The notes beneath the pieces are model-generated. The model saw only the letters and a program-made list of their open reading frames with translations, was not told the DNA's origin and made no database searches. DNA of 64,000 nucleotides. It comes from Torreya grandis (lineage: Eukaryota > Streptophyta > Pinopsida > Cupressales > Taxaceae). Below are positions 25,290 through 37,510 of this stretch, in pieces. The DNA is taken from assembly GCA_037957365.1 (NCBI GenBank), contig JARHVA010008418.1, positions 210,001-274,000 on the forward strand, read 5' to 3'. Position numbers and translations under genes: made by a program. Each line of letters opens with the position of its first letter. Position 1 is the stretch's first letter.

Positions 25290-25470
25290 TTTAAACATTA
25301 TTTAATTAGATTCTCATGAAATACACTATCCTTTCATCTCCCAACTCCTTCTTCTATGTTAACATGGTAGCCATAGAATGCTCTGAGGTAAATGACTAAA
25401 GGTAAAACAATTATGTGTAGTCTAGGATGATGAGTATGGGCATGTTCATAATGGTGGCATTAATTTTTTT
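25290..25470 (-). pseudogene. L1 RNase H, N-terminal half
   Basis: The minus strand reads 'DYT.LFYL.SFTSEHSMATM' and 'KKELGDERIVYFMRI', matching the start of the RNase H domain that follows RT in Ty3/gypsy pol. Stops replace several conserved positions. It continues from the RT block to the right with no gap. Confidence 0.7.
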
Positions 25471-26498
25471 GAAATACATATTTTATTAAATATTCCAACT
25501 AACCTTTGAATTCTTCTTTAGTTTGTTATTAATAAATTTGATTATCTCAACAAAACCTGAGATGAATTTTCTTATGAAGTTGATTTTGTTAGAAAAACTC
25601 TTTAGTTATTTCTTATTTATAGGCTATGGGATTTTTAACATCACCTCCACTCTATTAGATCTATATATATGCCCCTCTTAGAGATAATGTGTCCCATTAG
25701 TTTACCTTCAATCACCCCAAATATAAAATTATTTGGATTTAATGAAATCCCATGGTATTTGCATCTCTACAACACTTTTCTTACATCCTTTATATGATAT
25801 GATATCCTCATAGAGAAGACTATAAGATCACCCATATACATAATTATAGAATTTCCCATTAAATCCTCAAATGCAATATCCATATCCCTATAAAAGGTGG
25901 CACTTACATTGATCAATCCAAAAGTAATTCTTTTGTATGTATAGCCCCCACTTGGTAGTGGAAGCTATCTTGATTATATCTTCATAATTGACTACCACTT
26001 GATTGTAGCCTGAAAACCCATCAAGGAAGGACATCATTTAGGATCTGTTTATAATCTATAAAAATTTATCCAATGAATGCAAGGGGTATTTATCATTTTA
26101 GGAAGCTTTGTTTAAGTTAAGGAAATAAACACATAGTCTAATATACCCATTCTTTTTCTTCATCAGTACTAGGTTTCTTACCCATGTATAATGTATTATT
26201 GGGAAGATAATCCTTTTTTCCAAAAATTGGTGTACTTATTTAAAAATTAAGGGCTCTATAAATATATTTATAGGCCTTTATATTTTCTTAAATGGCTTGA
26301 ATCCAAGCTTGAGGGGAATACTATGTCAAAATGGAAGCATTGAAGACCTTGAGATCTTCATAAATCCATGCAATCACATCCCTAAATTTCTTGGAAGTTT
26401 GAGCAAAATCTCATTCTTATTTTGGGGTACAAGTGGTGCCTAAAATCTCATTATTCACTTCATTTTCACCACCTAGGTTGAATTGATCATTCCACATA
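25471..26498 (-). pseudogene. L1 reverse transcriptase remnant
   Basis: Readable motifs in order on the minus strand are 'FRDVIAWIYEDLKVFNASI' (pre-RT, about 26390-26330), 'TWVRNLVLMKKKNGYIRLCV' (about 26185-26125), 'MSFLDGFSGYNQVVVNYED' (about 26035-25980), a degraded YxDD box ('YGSSYSLL') near 25810, and the tail 'KINFIRKFISGFVEIIKFIN' near 25570-25510. This order and spacing identify a Ty3/gypsy RT. The frame is open up to the L2 LTR border at 26503 except for two stops. Multiple stops elsewhere and the lost catalytic box make it inactive. Confidence 0.88.
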
Positions 26499-26503
26499 CC
26501 CTT

Positions 26504-27689
26504 TGTAGAGATGGATTACAAAAAGAGTTAGTTCAAGCATTAGTCATGAAAAACACAAAGAATGCATAAATAACTAACAATCTAGGCCAACCTATTCAAT
26601 AGGGTTTGAAAATGATAATAAGAATTAATTGAAAGAAATCATGTATACCTATTACCTTCCCAAACTCATTCCACCATCCAAAAGTGGCTCCAAGCATATT
26701 TTTCCCCTTGATTTGGTGTTCTTGTCTTTATCAACAATGGATTCCAAGTTCTTCTATCATCTCAAGATCACCATGCATAATCTAAGATAAAGATATGAAA
26801 TTAATCTATGATTATCAAATGAAGATATCCTATTGGAAATAAATCATTAATCAGAATACATAAAATACTTATGGAGAGAATCTTGCATTATAAGTTTACA
26901 TAAATTTAGCTTGCAAATGTGAGTGAGAGGCCTTTTATTTATAGATTTTTCAAATGGGTTAGGATCAAACATGATCATCGATCTCTAAATTGAGATGTGT
27001 GGCCATGAATTAATATAATATTACATAATAAATACATAAATATTTGGGAGGAAGAGGCATTAATGAGGCATGGGTGCCCATAAACCTAATTCTTATTGCA
27101 TTTATGGCTTATGGATGCTACCCCATTGATCATGTCATTAGGTGATGTAGATATTCAAAATCAATTTCCAATAAATAAATATTCAATTTTTTCTATGGAA
27201 TTCTTACTTAGGCTCATAATTTAGTTTAATTTTCCTAAGTAATATTAATCAATTTTAGTGCAATTCTTTGGAAATTGGTGCACAATTAATCAAAATGGTT
27301 AAAAATTTATATTACTAGGTTGTAATTTGACTTGGAAGGAATTGAAAGGTAATGTTATATGCATATGGACTATTATCCCATTTATGATGTTTCCAACACA
27401 AAATAATATAGACACATGATGTGTGATTATGAATTAGAATAAAAGAGTGATCTAAAGTACTAAAATTCAAAATTGTCATTTAGATTTGAAATGATTTAAG
27501 AAATGTTAAGAGTCACATAAAATGCATTGCCCCATTTAGGGATACATTACTGTAAATCAACACTTGTATATGACAAACTTGAACCATTTAGTGAATTTTT
27601 AGTGATATTGGCCTAAATTGTGCATTTGAGTGCAATTCAAGTAAAATTGACAATTTCAACACAAAAGTGTTAGGAATTGGATGTCTACA
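26504..27689 (-). repeat. L2 3' LTR
   Basis: Read on the minus strand it starts TGTAGACATCC and ends CCATCTCTACA, so the ends form a short inverted repeat (TGTAGA/TCTACA). It aligns over most of its length with the L4 LTR at 45181-46395. Shared blocks include 'tgcacaattt.ggcc.a', 'ttgattaatt.gtgcacca' and 'cccaaatatttatg', and both have a TATA-like 'tataaata' followed by 'aggcct' two-thirds of the way along. On the left the L1 RT frame begins immediately. On the right a purine-rich tract precedes the LTR. Confidence 0.85.
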
Positions 27690-27703
27690 TTTTGCCCTTA
27701 TTT
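27690..27703 (-). other. L2 polypurine tract (candidate)
   Basis: Read on the minus strand, 'aataagggcaaaa' abuts TGTAGACA. A purine-rich tract next to the 3' LTR primes plus-strand DNA synthesis in retroelements. The match is short, with one pyrimidine in each half. Confidence 0.5.
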
Positions 27704-30490
27704 GAGAAGTCATAGTGAGACATTTAGGTGAAACAACATCTTTTCAAAACAAAGAGTTGGCAAAAATAAATTTTAAATGGCCCATGATTCCCCCTCAAGA
27801 GGACATACAATGATGAAAGAGAAGGATGGACTCTCAAAAAGAGAGAAAAAGTGAGATATTAACCCATAGAACATATTAAATCTATATGAGCTAATGTTTG
27901 CATGATTTTATTCCATTATTGATCAAAATATCAAAAGAATAAAATGGGCCCCAAAGATGGAGTGAATGGGAAGAATACAATATAAAAATAGAAGTGACAC
28001 ACTTTGAACACACCCAAAGCTAGGGTAGAAGTTACACACTTCTAAATTGATTAATCCTAAGACAAGTTACACACAAAAATATTACTAGAATGATGGAAAA
28101 GTTCATAGAGATTGGAATTAGAATAAATAGGAAAACATTCTCTAAAGATGAAAGAAATAATAATGTGCTACATTGAAGAAAATATGATTGTGTGATAAAT
28201 AATTTTTCCCCAGTAGGGGAAATTTTGATCATTGATAAAGAATGGTTTTCCCCTTTAGGTTTGATTTATTTAGATTGTAGGTTCAAATGTTGTGCCATAG
28301 TATGGGAAAATTATCAAGCAATAAATCAAGGATATAACCTATTACATAGATTAAATATGAGTAGGCAAAAACATAGATGTGATGGTCTAATGGATTTGAA
28401 AACTCCACAAAAACCAAGAATATGAGAATGAAAAAAGTGATGGAAGAGATAAAAAAGTGAATGAAGATGGCCAAGATGACCTGAGATATATCATGTATCC
28501 AACCATTGCCTACATAGTCCAAATGGACCTCAAGATAATTTAGTTCACCTAGAAGTGGGAGAGAATGGAACGAGGGATGAATAAAATTGACCAAGGTTTG
28601 ATTAGACTCATGATGTATGCCAAGAGATGCAAATATAAGCATAGAGTTGGAGTAATAAACCTAGTGAGCCTAATTTATGCAAGGTGATCTTGAGAGTTGT
28701 TCATCGAAGTTGTATTGACATTAAGACTTGAGACCAAAGCACAAAGTGCTTACTGTAGAAAAATAAATTAGGCATCATAAGTATGAAAAATGTATAATGA
28801 CATTACATTTGAGTTAAATAGAGCTAGTTCAAATTTGAATACCTATAACTAAAGATAATGGTAAAGAATAACCAAAACTAGAGTTATAGCTATTTACATT
28901 AAACAAAAAATAAAGACAAAGATAAACAAAACATAAATGATCCCAACTTAAAATCAAGCTATGAAAAATCAAGACTTAAGTAGGATAAATAATGTTTTAA
29001 AAACAAGGAAATAAAAACTTAATAACATGAGACCAAGATATAAATAATCAAGATCCACATAGACCATTAAGATGTACTAGGAAAAAGAAAAAAAAACAAG
29101 CAAGACCAAACATGAAAGTAAAAATACAAGAAGAAAGGAAGAAGAAAAAACCAATAGAAATAAATAAAATTAAGATTCATGAAAGCACCAAAAACCACCA
29201 AGAAAACACAATAAAACACAAACAAAAATAAAATAAACACAAAGAAAAACCAAGTTAGTATGGTTTTAAAATAGTTGTTCAGGCATGTATGGTAGAGATG
29301 TTAATTTATAAAACATAACAAGAAACAAGACAATGTTTCTTCCAAATTATAGGGAAATAATGAAAAATAAATGGGGGAAGAGAATAAAAGGAAGGGGTTG
29401 GTCTTGGTGACTCTAGATGTACAAGACAAGTAGATGTTTCCTATATAGTTCCATAGATGTGTGGCCCAACATGAACTTCAGGCCAAATGTAGTTCTCTTA
29501 GGAAGTGGGAGAGATGAAAAAGTTGATGATCAGAAAGACTTGATTAATTTGGTAGAAGAAAAGGGAATAAAATAAAACTAATGAGATAAAATATAATGGT
29601 CTTACAAAATGGTAAGTGTGTGGGATAATTACTTACAAAATGACAAGAGTGTGAGGATTAGATTATATAAAAACATAAGACAATTTTTATTTTATTTTAT
29701 GGATCATTTTATAATATTTTTGGTGTTTTAGGGATAAAATATGTAAAAAGGGGAACTAAATAATCAAGTAGATGCTCTACTAATAATATAAGTTCCAATA
29801 AATATGTAAGACAACTACAACTACCTATGTAAATATAAATAATGGACTAGGGAACTATTTAGGATTTCTAATAATAGCTAAAGCTAATTGTAATGATCAA
29901 TGGTCACAAATAAGTGAGAATGAAGATCCTAATAAGGAAATAATGCTTATCAAGTAGTAGTAAGATAATAGAATAGTGTGTAATAGTAGATAAAATCTGA
30001 AGAACCATCTCGTAGTCAAAGATCCTAAGTTGAAGATGAATTCCTATTCACTTCTCTATAGAAGAAGCTAAAAAATACTATCCATATTGATCTACTTTGT
30101 ATATTTGGGATCAAATGTGTTCATAATGTTGATGATTCATAATTATGATCATAATTGGTCAATGGATAAAAGTGTTTGAGTGACAACAGTGCAAGACATA
30201 TAAACTATATGGTTCTCAAAGAGAATGGTCAACAATGAATGGGGTCTAAAGGATGGTATAGAATGAATATGTTTCTCAAAGAGAATGGTCTAAGATGGGA
30301 TAAAATATGTTCAGAGTGATAATGGTCAAAAATCCATCACTTTCTAGAGTCATGAAAGTAATAAGGTTATCAAAAGAATGGTCTAGGGTAGATTAAAGAA
30401 TATGGTCCATGAGAGGATAGTCTAGGATATAATGATAGGATAAAATACTTCAACATAAGCTACCCCTTAGTAAGGGGTCTTGTAGATAAT
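27704..30490 (-). other. L2 region between integrase and 3' LTR
   Basis: About 2.8 kb with no recognised domain. A minus-strand frame of 119 residues (28283-28642) is rich in Ile/Leu/Phe and has no recognisable motif; I regard it as chance. The interval from about 28880 to 29260 is an A-rich stretch on the plus strand. Long non-coding 3' regions with tandem repeats are common in Tat-type elements. Confidence 0.5.
30205..30430. repeat. ~60 bp degenerate tandem repeats near the L2 integrase end
   Basis: 'ttctcaaagagaatggtc' occurs at about 30213 and again exactly 60 bp later. Weaker versions follow ('atcaaaagaatggtctaggg', 'gagaggatagtctagg'). They lie just 3' of the L2 integrase on the minus strand. 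Confidence 0.7.
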
Positions 30491-30499
30491 GGTTTGAAT

Positions 30500-31800
30500 T
30501 TATTCAAGCATAAAACTTCTTAAGGTGCATAAACATTCATTGATTCTAGAAGTTTTTCACCATTTGGTTTAGCTAGTTGATATACCACTGATCCATAGTT
30601 CACCATGATAACATATGGTCCCAACTAATTAGGTTAAAACTTACGTTTTTTCTTGTGTTAAACATTTTATGTTATTTTGTTTCTCTTTCAAGACCAAATC
30701 ACCAATCTCAAACTCTTGAGGGAGAATGTACTTGTTTTATCTTCTTCATAATCTACTTTGATAGGCTTGCATGTCTCTAGAATAAGCAAATTCTTGCCAT
30801 CAAGAAGTTCTAACTCTTGCAATCTTTAGATTATATACTCTTCATCATCCTCAATATGATACAAATATAATCATAATGATGCTATATTGATATCAATCAG
30901 GATAATAGATTTTATGCCATAAATAAGGGATTATGGAGTGGCTTTTATAGTGGTTCAATGACTGGTTTGATAATCCCAAAGGGAAGGAAATATTTTCAAG
31001 TGTTAATTATGCCCGACATCATTGAAAATATTCTTTAAATTGGATATAATGTTTTTTTTATGACTCATCTTGTCTATTTCCTTGTGGGTTATATGGTGTG
31101 GATTTATTGTGCTTGATTTTTTATTTTAAACAAAGGCCTTTAACATATCTATTTACAAAGGATCCACCATTATTAGATATAATAAATGTTGGGATGTCAT
31201 ATCGATAGATGATGTGGTAATTAATGAATTTGGTTATCTAATTTTTGGTAACATAATTAAGAGGAATGGCCTCAATCCACTTATTAAAGTACTTAGTAGA
31301 AGTTAAAATGTGTTTATGCCCATCTGAAGATATTGGGTTTATTTTCCTAATGAGATCGAGGCCCCAAGTAGAGAATGCCCATGGTGATTCAATCAATTGA
31401 GTGGTAAGGAAGGTATGTGTATCAAATTTCCATGTTGTTGATAATGAATTCACCTCCTAACATAATTTCAAGCATCTATCTCCATTTTTGGCCAATAATA
31501 GCCTATTTTGAAGATCTTTTTAGCTAATACTACACTATTGGTATGGGCACCATACATTCCTTCATGAACCTCCTTCAGTAGTATTTTGGATTCTCTTGAA
31601 GATAAATAATGAAGTAGTGTTACATCATAGATTTTGTAATAAAAAATGTTTCCCAGTAGGGTATAATGATATAGGCAATGATGGAGTAATTTGTATTGAT
31701 TATTAGACAAGTCAAGTAGGAAAATGTGATCATGGAAGTAGTTATAAAAATCTTGGAACTAAGGCAATTTAGTTGGGGGATTGGGACTAGAAATGGTGTA
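30500..31800 (-). pseudogene. L2 integrase remnant
   Basis: The zinc-binding region (31468-31710) reads 'EVHEGMYGAHTNSVVLAKKI' and 'GYYWPKMEIDA', with the H..H pair visible and the C..C pair lost. The core begins 'SPWAFSTWGLDLIRKINPIS' (about 31385) and continues 'YFNKWIEAIPLNYVTKN' (to 31238), carrying the first catalytic Asp context (GLDLI). The C-terminal part near 30630-30500 reads 'LGPYVIMVNYGS.VYQLAKP', the 'GPY' motif of integrase tails. Between these the core is heavily mutated. This is a non-functional copy of the enzyme that inserts element DNA. Confidence 0.88.
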
Positions 31801-31899
31801 TACCCTTTATAAATATGGCATAATGTGTGAAATTTGTAGAATATTCTCAATCAAAAACTAATGCTCTTTATCATCATCATGAATCTATATCATTAACCT

Positions 31900-32300
31900 G
31901 ATTGTTGCCATTATATTGTCATATATATTGCTGGCTCTTGCTACTTGCGCAAACTGTAGAGATTTAAAATGAACCTTGAGATTATCCATGATTTTTTATA
32001 GGTTAAAATTTTATCATCTTGAGTTTTATATTTATCATTGGTTTGATTTATGATAATTTGGAATCACCATAAACCATTAAGTGTTGATGCCCCATTGAAT
32101 GGCAAGATGCAGTCTTACAATAAGTGCCTCATACTTGGCCATATTGTTTGTATAATGAAAATTAATTTGAAACACATTGGGAATAAAATACTATTATAGT
32201 TTAATCAACAATATGTTGGATCCATATCCCAAAAATTGAATTAACCATCAAAATATAGCTTCCATTATCCAAGCTCATGCTTTACTTCTTCTACTACCAT
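31900..32300 (-). pseudogene. L2 second (archaeal-type) RNase H remnant
   Basis: The minus strand gives 'WKLYFDG' near 32285-32265, 'NNMAKYEALIVRLHLAIQWG' near 32150-32095, and, in an adjacent frame, 'MVYGDSKL' near 32070-32050. The W.LYFDG, NNMAEYEAL and VYGDS motifs are those of the additional RNase H found in Tat-type plant elements and differ from the classic gypsy RNase H. It lies 3' of the classic RNase H (32330-32880) and 5' of integrase. Confidence 0.8.
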
Positions 32301-32329
32301 GATATAATCATCTAGAAAGTTAAATCTGA

Positions 32330-32880
32330 GTGGTTAAGTGTCTATAATAGGGGCTTATAAAAGTTTATCATTAATAACCTACCCCTTGATAGCTTTTTAT
32401 TTTGATACTCAACATCAAATTTTCTAAGGAGCATGACCCACTTAGTGATACTCCCTGTGAGAGTTACTTTGGCTAGTAAAAATTTGAGAGGATCCAACTT
32501 AGTGATGACAATGGTTTTATAGTTCAACATATACTATCATAAATTTTTGGAAGTGAAGACCATACTTAAACACACATTTTAAATAAGTGTGTAATTGTGT
32601 TCATAATACAAAATCATGTGACTCAAATAATAAACTATATGTTATTTACCTTGATCACCATGTTAGGCCTAAAGTTCCCTAGTGCATGCTTAATTATTGA
32701 TATATAAATAAGTATTGGTTATCCAAGTGTTGGTAGTCTCAAAATTAGTAGGTTATTGAAATATGTTTTAATATTCACAAATTCTAATTAAAAATATTCA
32801 TCCCATTTAAATGTGAGCCCTTTTTTCAAGAGATGAGTAAATGGGTGGCACTTAACTAGTAGTTGAGAAATGAATCTGTG
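32330..32880 (-). pseudogene. L2 classic RNase H remnant
   Basis: The minus-strand open segment 32342-32530 reads 'TKLDPLKFLLAKVTLTGSIT' and 'KWVMLLRKFDVEYQNKK', a familiar block at the C-terminal end of Ty3/gypsy RNase H (normally '..DPLKYL..KPALTGR.AKW..LLSEFDI.YV..K'). The N-terminal part toward RT is degraded. Confidence 0.82.
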
Positions 32881-33760
32881 GATTGATTAGATCTTTCCTT
32901 GTAGGCTATGGAGTTGTTTAATATTTTAAGGTGGAGGTATTTAAATAATGGACTTAACCTTGGTAGGGTTTACTTTGATCCCTCTTTGTTATAAAATGAA
33001 ACATTGTAATTTCCCTAAAGTGACTCTAAAGACATAGCTCTTAAGATTTGGGTAGACTTTATATTCATGAAGTCTCCCAAAGATTCTTCATAGAACATCA
33101 GGGTGTCCAACACCTATTATTTATTTTTATATTCTATCATCAACTTATTCCTCAATAATATCATGCATCATGCTATGGAAGATGATAATAATGACATGTT
33201 GATATGTGGCTCTAGCATTATTTAATCCAAATGGCATGACTTGGTAAAATAATGTTTCCCATCAAGTGGTGAATGCAGTGTTGGGTTGATCTTATTTAGA
33301 TATCTTGATGTACTTCTATCCAAAAAATCCATCCATGAGGGATAACATCTCATACCCAATAGTAGAGTCAATGATCATGTCAATGTTTGGCAAAGGAAAA
33401 TCATCTTTAGTTCATGCTTTGTTTATGTATATAAAATATATACAAAGATGTATTTCATGTGTCTTCTTACTGATTTGAATTATGTTAGATATCCATATAG
33501 AATAGTTCAGTGGTCTAATGAAGCTTGCTCCTAATAAATTATCCAATTTGGCTTTCACAAAGAGGGTGATGAATGGATGCATCTTTCTCAATTTATAATT
33601 AATTGGTTTGGCATATAGATGAATAACAAGGTGATGCACTACCAAGTGAGGGTCTAATCCTAGCATGTATGAATATCCCCATGCAAAAATATCTTTTAAA
33701 TCCATCAAAATGGATATAATGTGTTCATGTTCTACTTTAGTAAGGATAGCTCAAAGATAA
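32881..33760 (-). pseudogene. L2 reverse transcriptase remnant
   Basis: In order on the minus strand are 'DIFAWGYSYMLGLDPHLVVH' (33700-33640), 'INYKLRKMHP', 'IWISNIIQISKKTHEIHLCI' (about 33505-33445), 'MLSLMDGFFG' near 33350-33320, 'FYQVMPFGLNNARATYQ' near 33250-33200, and the YxDD box degraded to '.VDD' near 33140. This is the standard RT motif series. The 98-residue segment 33412-33708 is open; the rest is broken by stops and frameshifts. Confidence 0.9.
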
Positions 33761-35255
33761 ATAATTTTGGGATCATCATATGTTCCCAAATTCACTTCAA
33801 TTATTTTCTCTATAAGAAGTGTGGATCCATCTTCAAGAATAGTAGACAATGTGTGATCTTGATCATCTTATTCCAATAAATTTTCTTGATTTTCCTCCCA
33901 AAGCTTTGGATAGTGTGGCAAATATGAATCTGCCATCTTAGGTAATGGTCAAGTAGCAAAAATATCTGGAAACTCAAGAGAGAGACACTCAAACATTTTC
34001 TATTATTCTAAAGAGATGCTTATATAGGATATAGGTCTAAGAATTGATGGACCTTCTATGTCATGATGGGATGACCAAACTTTCCCACCTGAGAGTGCTT
34101 AAAATAGATTTTCACTCAAGGGCTTCTCTTTATATTTACTTTTCCCTTGATCAATGAATGGCTCGAATAGGTTTTCACCTAAATATATTGATGTTTTATC
34201 TTTATTTTGACCAAGAAAGTTTTCCTTCTCTCCAAATTAGGTAGAAAGATCTAATGAAAAATCAAAGCCTTATTTGTGATCAGCAATGGGCAATCCATCT
34301 CATAGGCCCATGTATCTTGTAATTGATTCTTCATTTTGAAACTCATCAAGGCATATGACTAAATTTTTTTGGTCCCAATCAATGAATTTAGGATGGAAAA
34401 GGCATAGGTAAAAATGAGTTTCTACTTTAGTAAAGGAAGCTCCAATGGTTGAATGGGTTCTTGATTTAGTACGAGAAGGTCCAATTGTATAATGGAGTGT
34501 TATGGTCATAATGTAATTTTGGTCAAATAAATTTGAGTTATCAAGCTCATCAAAAAATCTATAATGGGATGCTACATCATTTTTAAGAGGCTCATCACTA
34601 GTTGATTTATAATAATAACTATCAAAAGTCATGAGGTCACCCCTAGGTGATATAAATCTAAGACCATGATTTAGATTAGGTACTCTAACTGATAAAGGTT
34701 CTAAGAATCCTTGGGCTTATTATCCAAGGTCACTTACTCTATAATAAAGATGATCCATGATATGATTAGGGACATGATACTTTAGATTCTAAAACCAATC
34801 AGCAAGGTCATTAGAATATAACTATTCTCCTTATGTAAAAGTCTCTTGATACTTCTTTGGTGAAGTATTAAGTATAAATACCATAGGTGGTTTCCACTAA
34901 TGTTTCTTTTATTTATAGATCAAGGTGGGTCCGTTTGGGTTCTTGGAAAGTTTTGGCTTACCAAATGTTTTATGATATTTTGAAAACTTTTCAACATGGA
35001 AGGCATCATTAAGAGAGTATATGTAAATTCCCATGTCTTCTATCATAACCTATTTTACAAGAGTTGTGGGAAATTGATCAACCAAAGTGGAAGCCAATTC
35101 ACTTGAGTTGATATAATTGGATGGAGGCTGATGTGAAACTTTAACCTTAATCTTCTTTATAAAAAATTTAGAACTTGGATAATAGTTATAATTTTAGAAC
35201 TTATCCTCAAGGTGTTTGCAATACTAATAAGGCTACTGATCTATAGGAATAGTGA
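33761..35255 (-). pseudogene. L2 protease-RT spacer with decayed coding
   Basis: This part of the L2 polyprotein has no catalytic motif I recognise. The minus strand keeps long open stretches, for example 34300-34632 with 'YKSTSDEPLKNDVASHYRFF' and 'LVICLDEFQNEE', and 'YHKTFGKPKLSKNPNGPTLI' near 34975-34915. A long variable spacer between protease and RT is usual in Tat-like elements. Confidence 0.6.
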
Positions 35256-35949
35256 CCTCAATCCCATCATGGGGAAACTTAAGACACTAATGCAATGTGG
35301 ATAGAATGGAATGTACTTCATGAATCCAAAGATGACCAAAAAGTATGTTATAAGGTATCTCAATGTCTATAATATGAATTAATGTGTGGTGGGAAATAAA
35401 CCCACCAATGATCAAGAAATGCAAGATACCAAAAGATTCCCTCTCAGTGTTGTCATAAGCCTTTATGGTGATTGTCTATGACTGGATGTCCTTCTCAGTG
35501 TAGCCCAATATTTGTACCAGTTTAAGAGATATTATGTTTAACCTCAAACCATTATCTATAAAAACTAGCTTGATCTTATGGTTTTCAATGATTACTTCAA
35601 TATACAATGGATTATTATAGTTTGTACCTAAGGTGGACATGTCTTTTTGATCAAACATGAGTTGTTGAAAAGAAGAAAAGGGTCCAACTAGTGTTTGGAA
35701 CCATTCAATATTGATATCTTTGGGAATAATCGATTCTTGTAAAAGTTTGTTCAAAATAGTCCTATGAATTTTAGATGTATGCAAGAGATCCAAGATGAAA
35801 ATCTGTGTAAGGCTTTTGCTTAGTTGGTCTAATAGACTATAAGGATTTTCAACATTGGGATGAGTTGGCTTGGCCTTGACTAGCATAATATCAAGCTTCA
35901 GATCCAAAGGTATAATTTTCATATTGGGTTCTATGTAATAAAAAGGCAA
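35256..35949 (-). pseudogene. L2 aspartic protease remnant
   Basis: An open segment (35476-35949) leads into 'YNNPLYIEVIIENHKIKLVF' and the active-site region 'FIDNGLRLNIISLKLVQILG'. After a gap it continues 'FGILHFLIIGGFI', 'IEIPYNILFGHLWIHEVHSI' and 'STLH.CLKF' (to about 35260), matching the C-terminal flap and 'LGRPWIH..GAVPS.LHQ.LKF' signature of plant gypsy proteases. The active site reads D-N-G instead of D-S/T-G; I believe DNG occurs in related Tat elements, so this may not be damage. The enzyme would cut the Gag-Pol polyprotein. Confidence 0.85.
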
Positions 35950-36299
35950 AGGTCCTTGGAGAGTAAGTCATGAACATCTAGTTATGACTATATAACCTAG
36001 AGGTGACAAAGAGCATGTATAATCAAAATATTAAAGTGTAGGGACTTAGAGGGTGACTCATAGGAATCTATTTGTATTGTTTCAATTTGATTTGATGAAG
36101 ATACATTATAACTAGAGGAAGGGTGTTATCCATAAATAGTAACCCATGGAAATAGATTTACAATATAATTGTGCAAAATAAACATGATATTACTAGAGGG
36201 AGAGGGTGTTTGCCCTAGAATATTGGGTCCTATACTAGAAGAACACAAGATGGTTTTCATGATTTTATAGTAATAGTGGAAATGTGGTGTGTGTAAATG

Positions 36300-37510
36300 C
36301 ATCCCATGGTATTTTTATAGTTGTAATTCATGTTGTTATAACCCAAATTATTAGCATGGGTATTATGATCCAAATTACAATCATGTTGATTATGATTTTA
36401 ACTTTGATTTTGGTTATGATTATACCCTTGGTTTTGGTTGTTCCTTGGCAATGGTTGATTATGTTGAGGAAATGGATCTTGGTAGATTCTCATATCCTAA
36501 TTAGTGCCTTTTGGGACAATCTTGATCTCAACTTCACCACTTTTGATCACATCTTCAATAAGGTTCCTCAATTAGATGCATTGATATGCATCATGTCTAA
36601 TAACATGATGAAAGTTGCACCATTAATTTTCCTTATACCAATCTAGATTTGGTTCATCTTGATTAAACGGCCTTAGTACCAGCTATATAATCAAGTTAGC
36701 TAACTACAAGCTTCTAAAACATTGTCTCAATAGGTTCTCCCAGTTTCCTAAAGACTTTTTATTGACTACGTAATGTCCTTTATGGAAGGAGTCTTTACGA
36801 ATGGGGTGGTGGATTAGGTGGATATAATTGTAAATTTGGGGCCATTAGGGCCTATACCATTTTTATGTGTCTTATTTTAATCCCACCATTTCCAACTAAA
36901 TTTTTGTTATTGTTGAAAACTTTAGTTTTTTCTTGCTCAACTATTGGACTAGACGATTAGGTTAGATTTGATGTTTGGCCCTACATTAAAATATTGACAA
37001 GGCCCTTAGAAATAATAACCTTCTCAATCTATACCCCTTTGTCTATAATATCCTCAAATGAGTTAGCACAAGTAATTCATAGATTGTACATGACCTTAGG
37101 ATGTAAGTTCTATGGAAAATTATCTTCCAACTATTTGTTTAGAAAATTATGTTGAAAGAAACACGCTAATGCTCTCTATCTCTATAGATATGTGGTGAAT
37201 CTTTCTCCATCATGTTGTTTGGCTTTGCATAAGTCAATAATGGTTAATTCATTATCAATGTTGTATGAGAAATGGTTGACAAAATTTTTAGATAATTCAT
37301 TCCAATCCATAACCGATCCCTTGGGTAACTTGAGTAGCTAATCTAAAGCTTGTCCTACTAAACTTCATGAAAATAATTGAAGTAAGAACATGCTACTATA
37401 AAAAATCTCTTGGTGTAGCACAAATAAATCCTAAATTTATTCATGAGGGTCACCCTTTCCTTTGTATTTGTCAAATTTGGGTGGTGTTATAGGCTAAATT
37501 TTCTCCCTTA
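36300..37510 (-). pseudogene. L2 gag remnant
   Basis: The minus strand reads 'PPKFDKYKGKGDP' at about 37480-37440, then 'LLKLPKGSVMDWNELSKNF' and 'HFSYNIDNELTIIDLCKAKQ', 'DGERFTTYL' (to about 37150), matching the retrotransposon gag/capsid domain ('W..L...F...F......T..DL......GE.F..Y'). A linker with 'PIVEQEKTKVFNNNKN' follows. The same 'PPKFDKYK.KGDP' motif occurs in the L4 gag at the right edge. Stops interrupt it. Confidence 0.82.

Larger units (their letters stand above)
24006..25290. other. Sequence interrupting the L1 RNase H
   Basis: This interval separates two halves of one RNase H domain. A foldback-type DNA element (24145-24989) accounts for two thirds of it. The remaining flanks (24006-24144 and 24990-25290) resemble neither RNase H nor the foldback element and are unexplained; they may belong to an earlier insertion that the foldback element then entered. 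Confidence 0.6.
22440..26503 (-). mobile_element. L1: outermost Ty3/gypsy element, pol part only
   Basis: On the minus strand RT, RNase H and integrase remnants follow in the canonical Ty3/gypsy order. Protease and gag are missing because pol reads in frame right up to the terminal TGTAGA of the L2 LTR at 26504, where it stops. The simplest explanation is that L2 (with L3, L4 and L5 inside) inserted into the start of the L1 RT region, so the L1 protease, gag and 5' LTR should lie beyond 64000. The left end and 3' LTR were not found. Confidence 0.75.

Noticed and set aside
28283..28642. 119-residue minus-strand frame as a membrane protein gene
   Set aside because: Hydrophobic Ile/Leu/Phe content is expected from AT-rich DNA; no motif, and it lies in the 3' non-coding part of L2.
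36284..36646. 120-residue plus-strand frame, hydrophobic (Ile/Met/Val)
   Set aside because: It is antisense to the Gln/Asn-rich tail of the L2 gag; the minus strand carries the recognisable protein.
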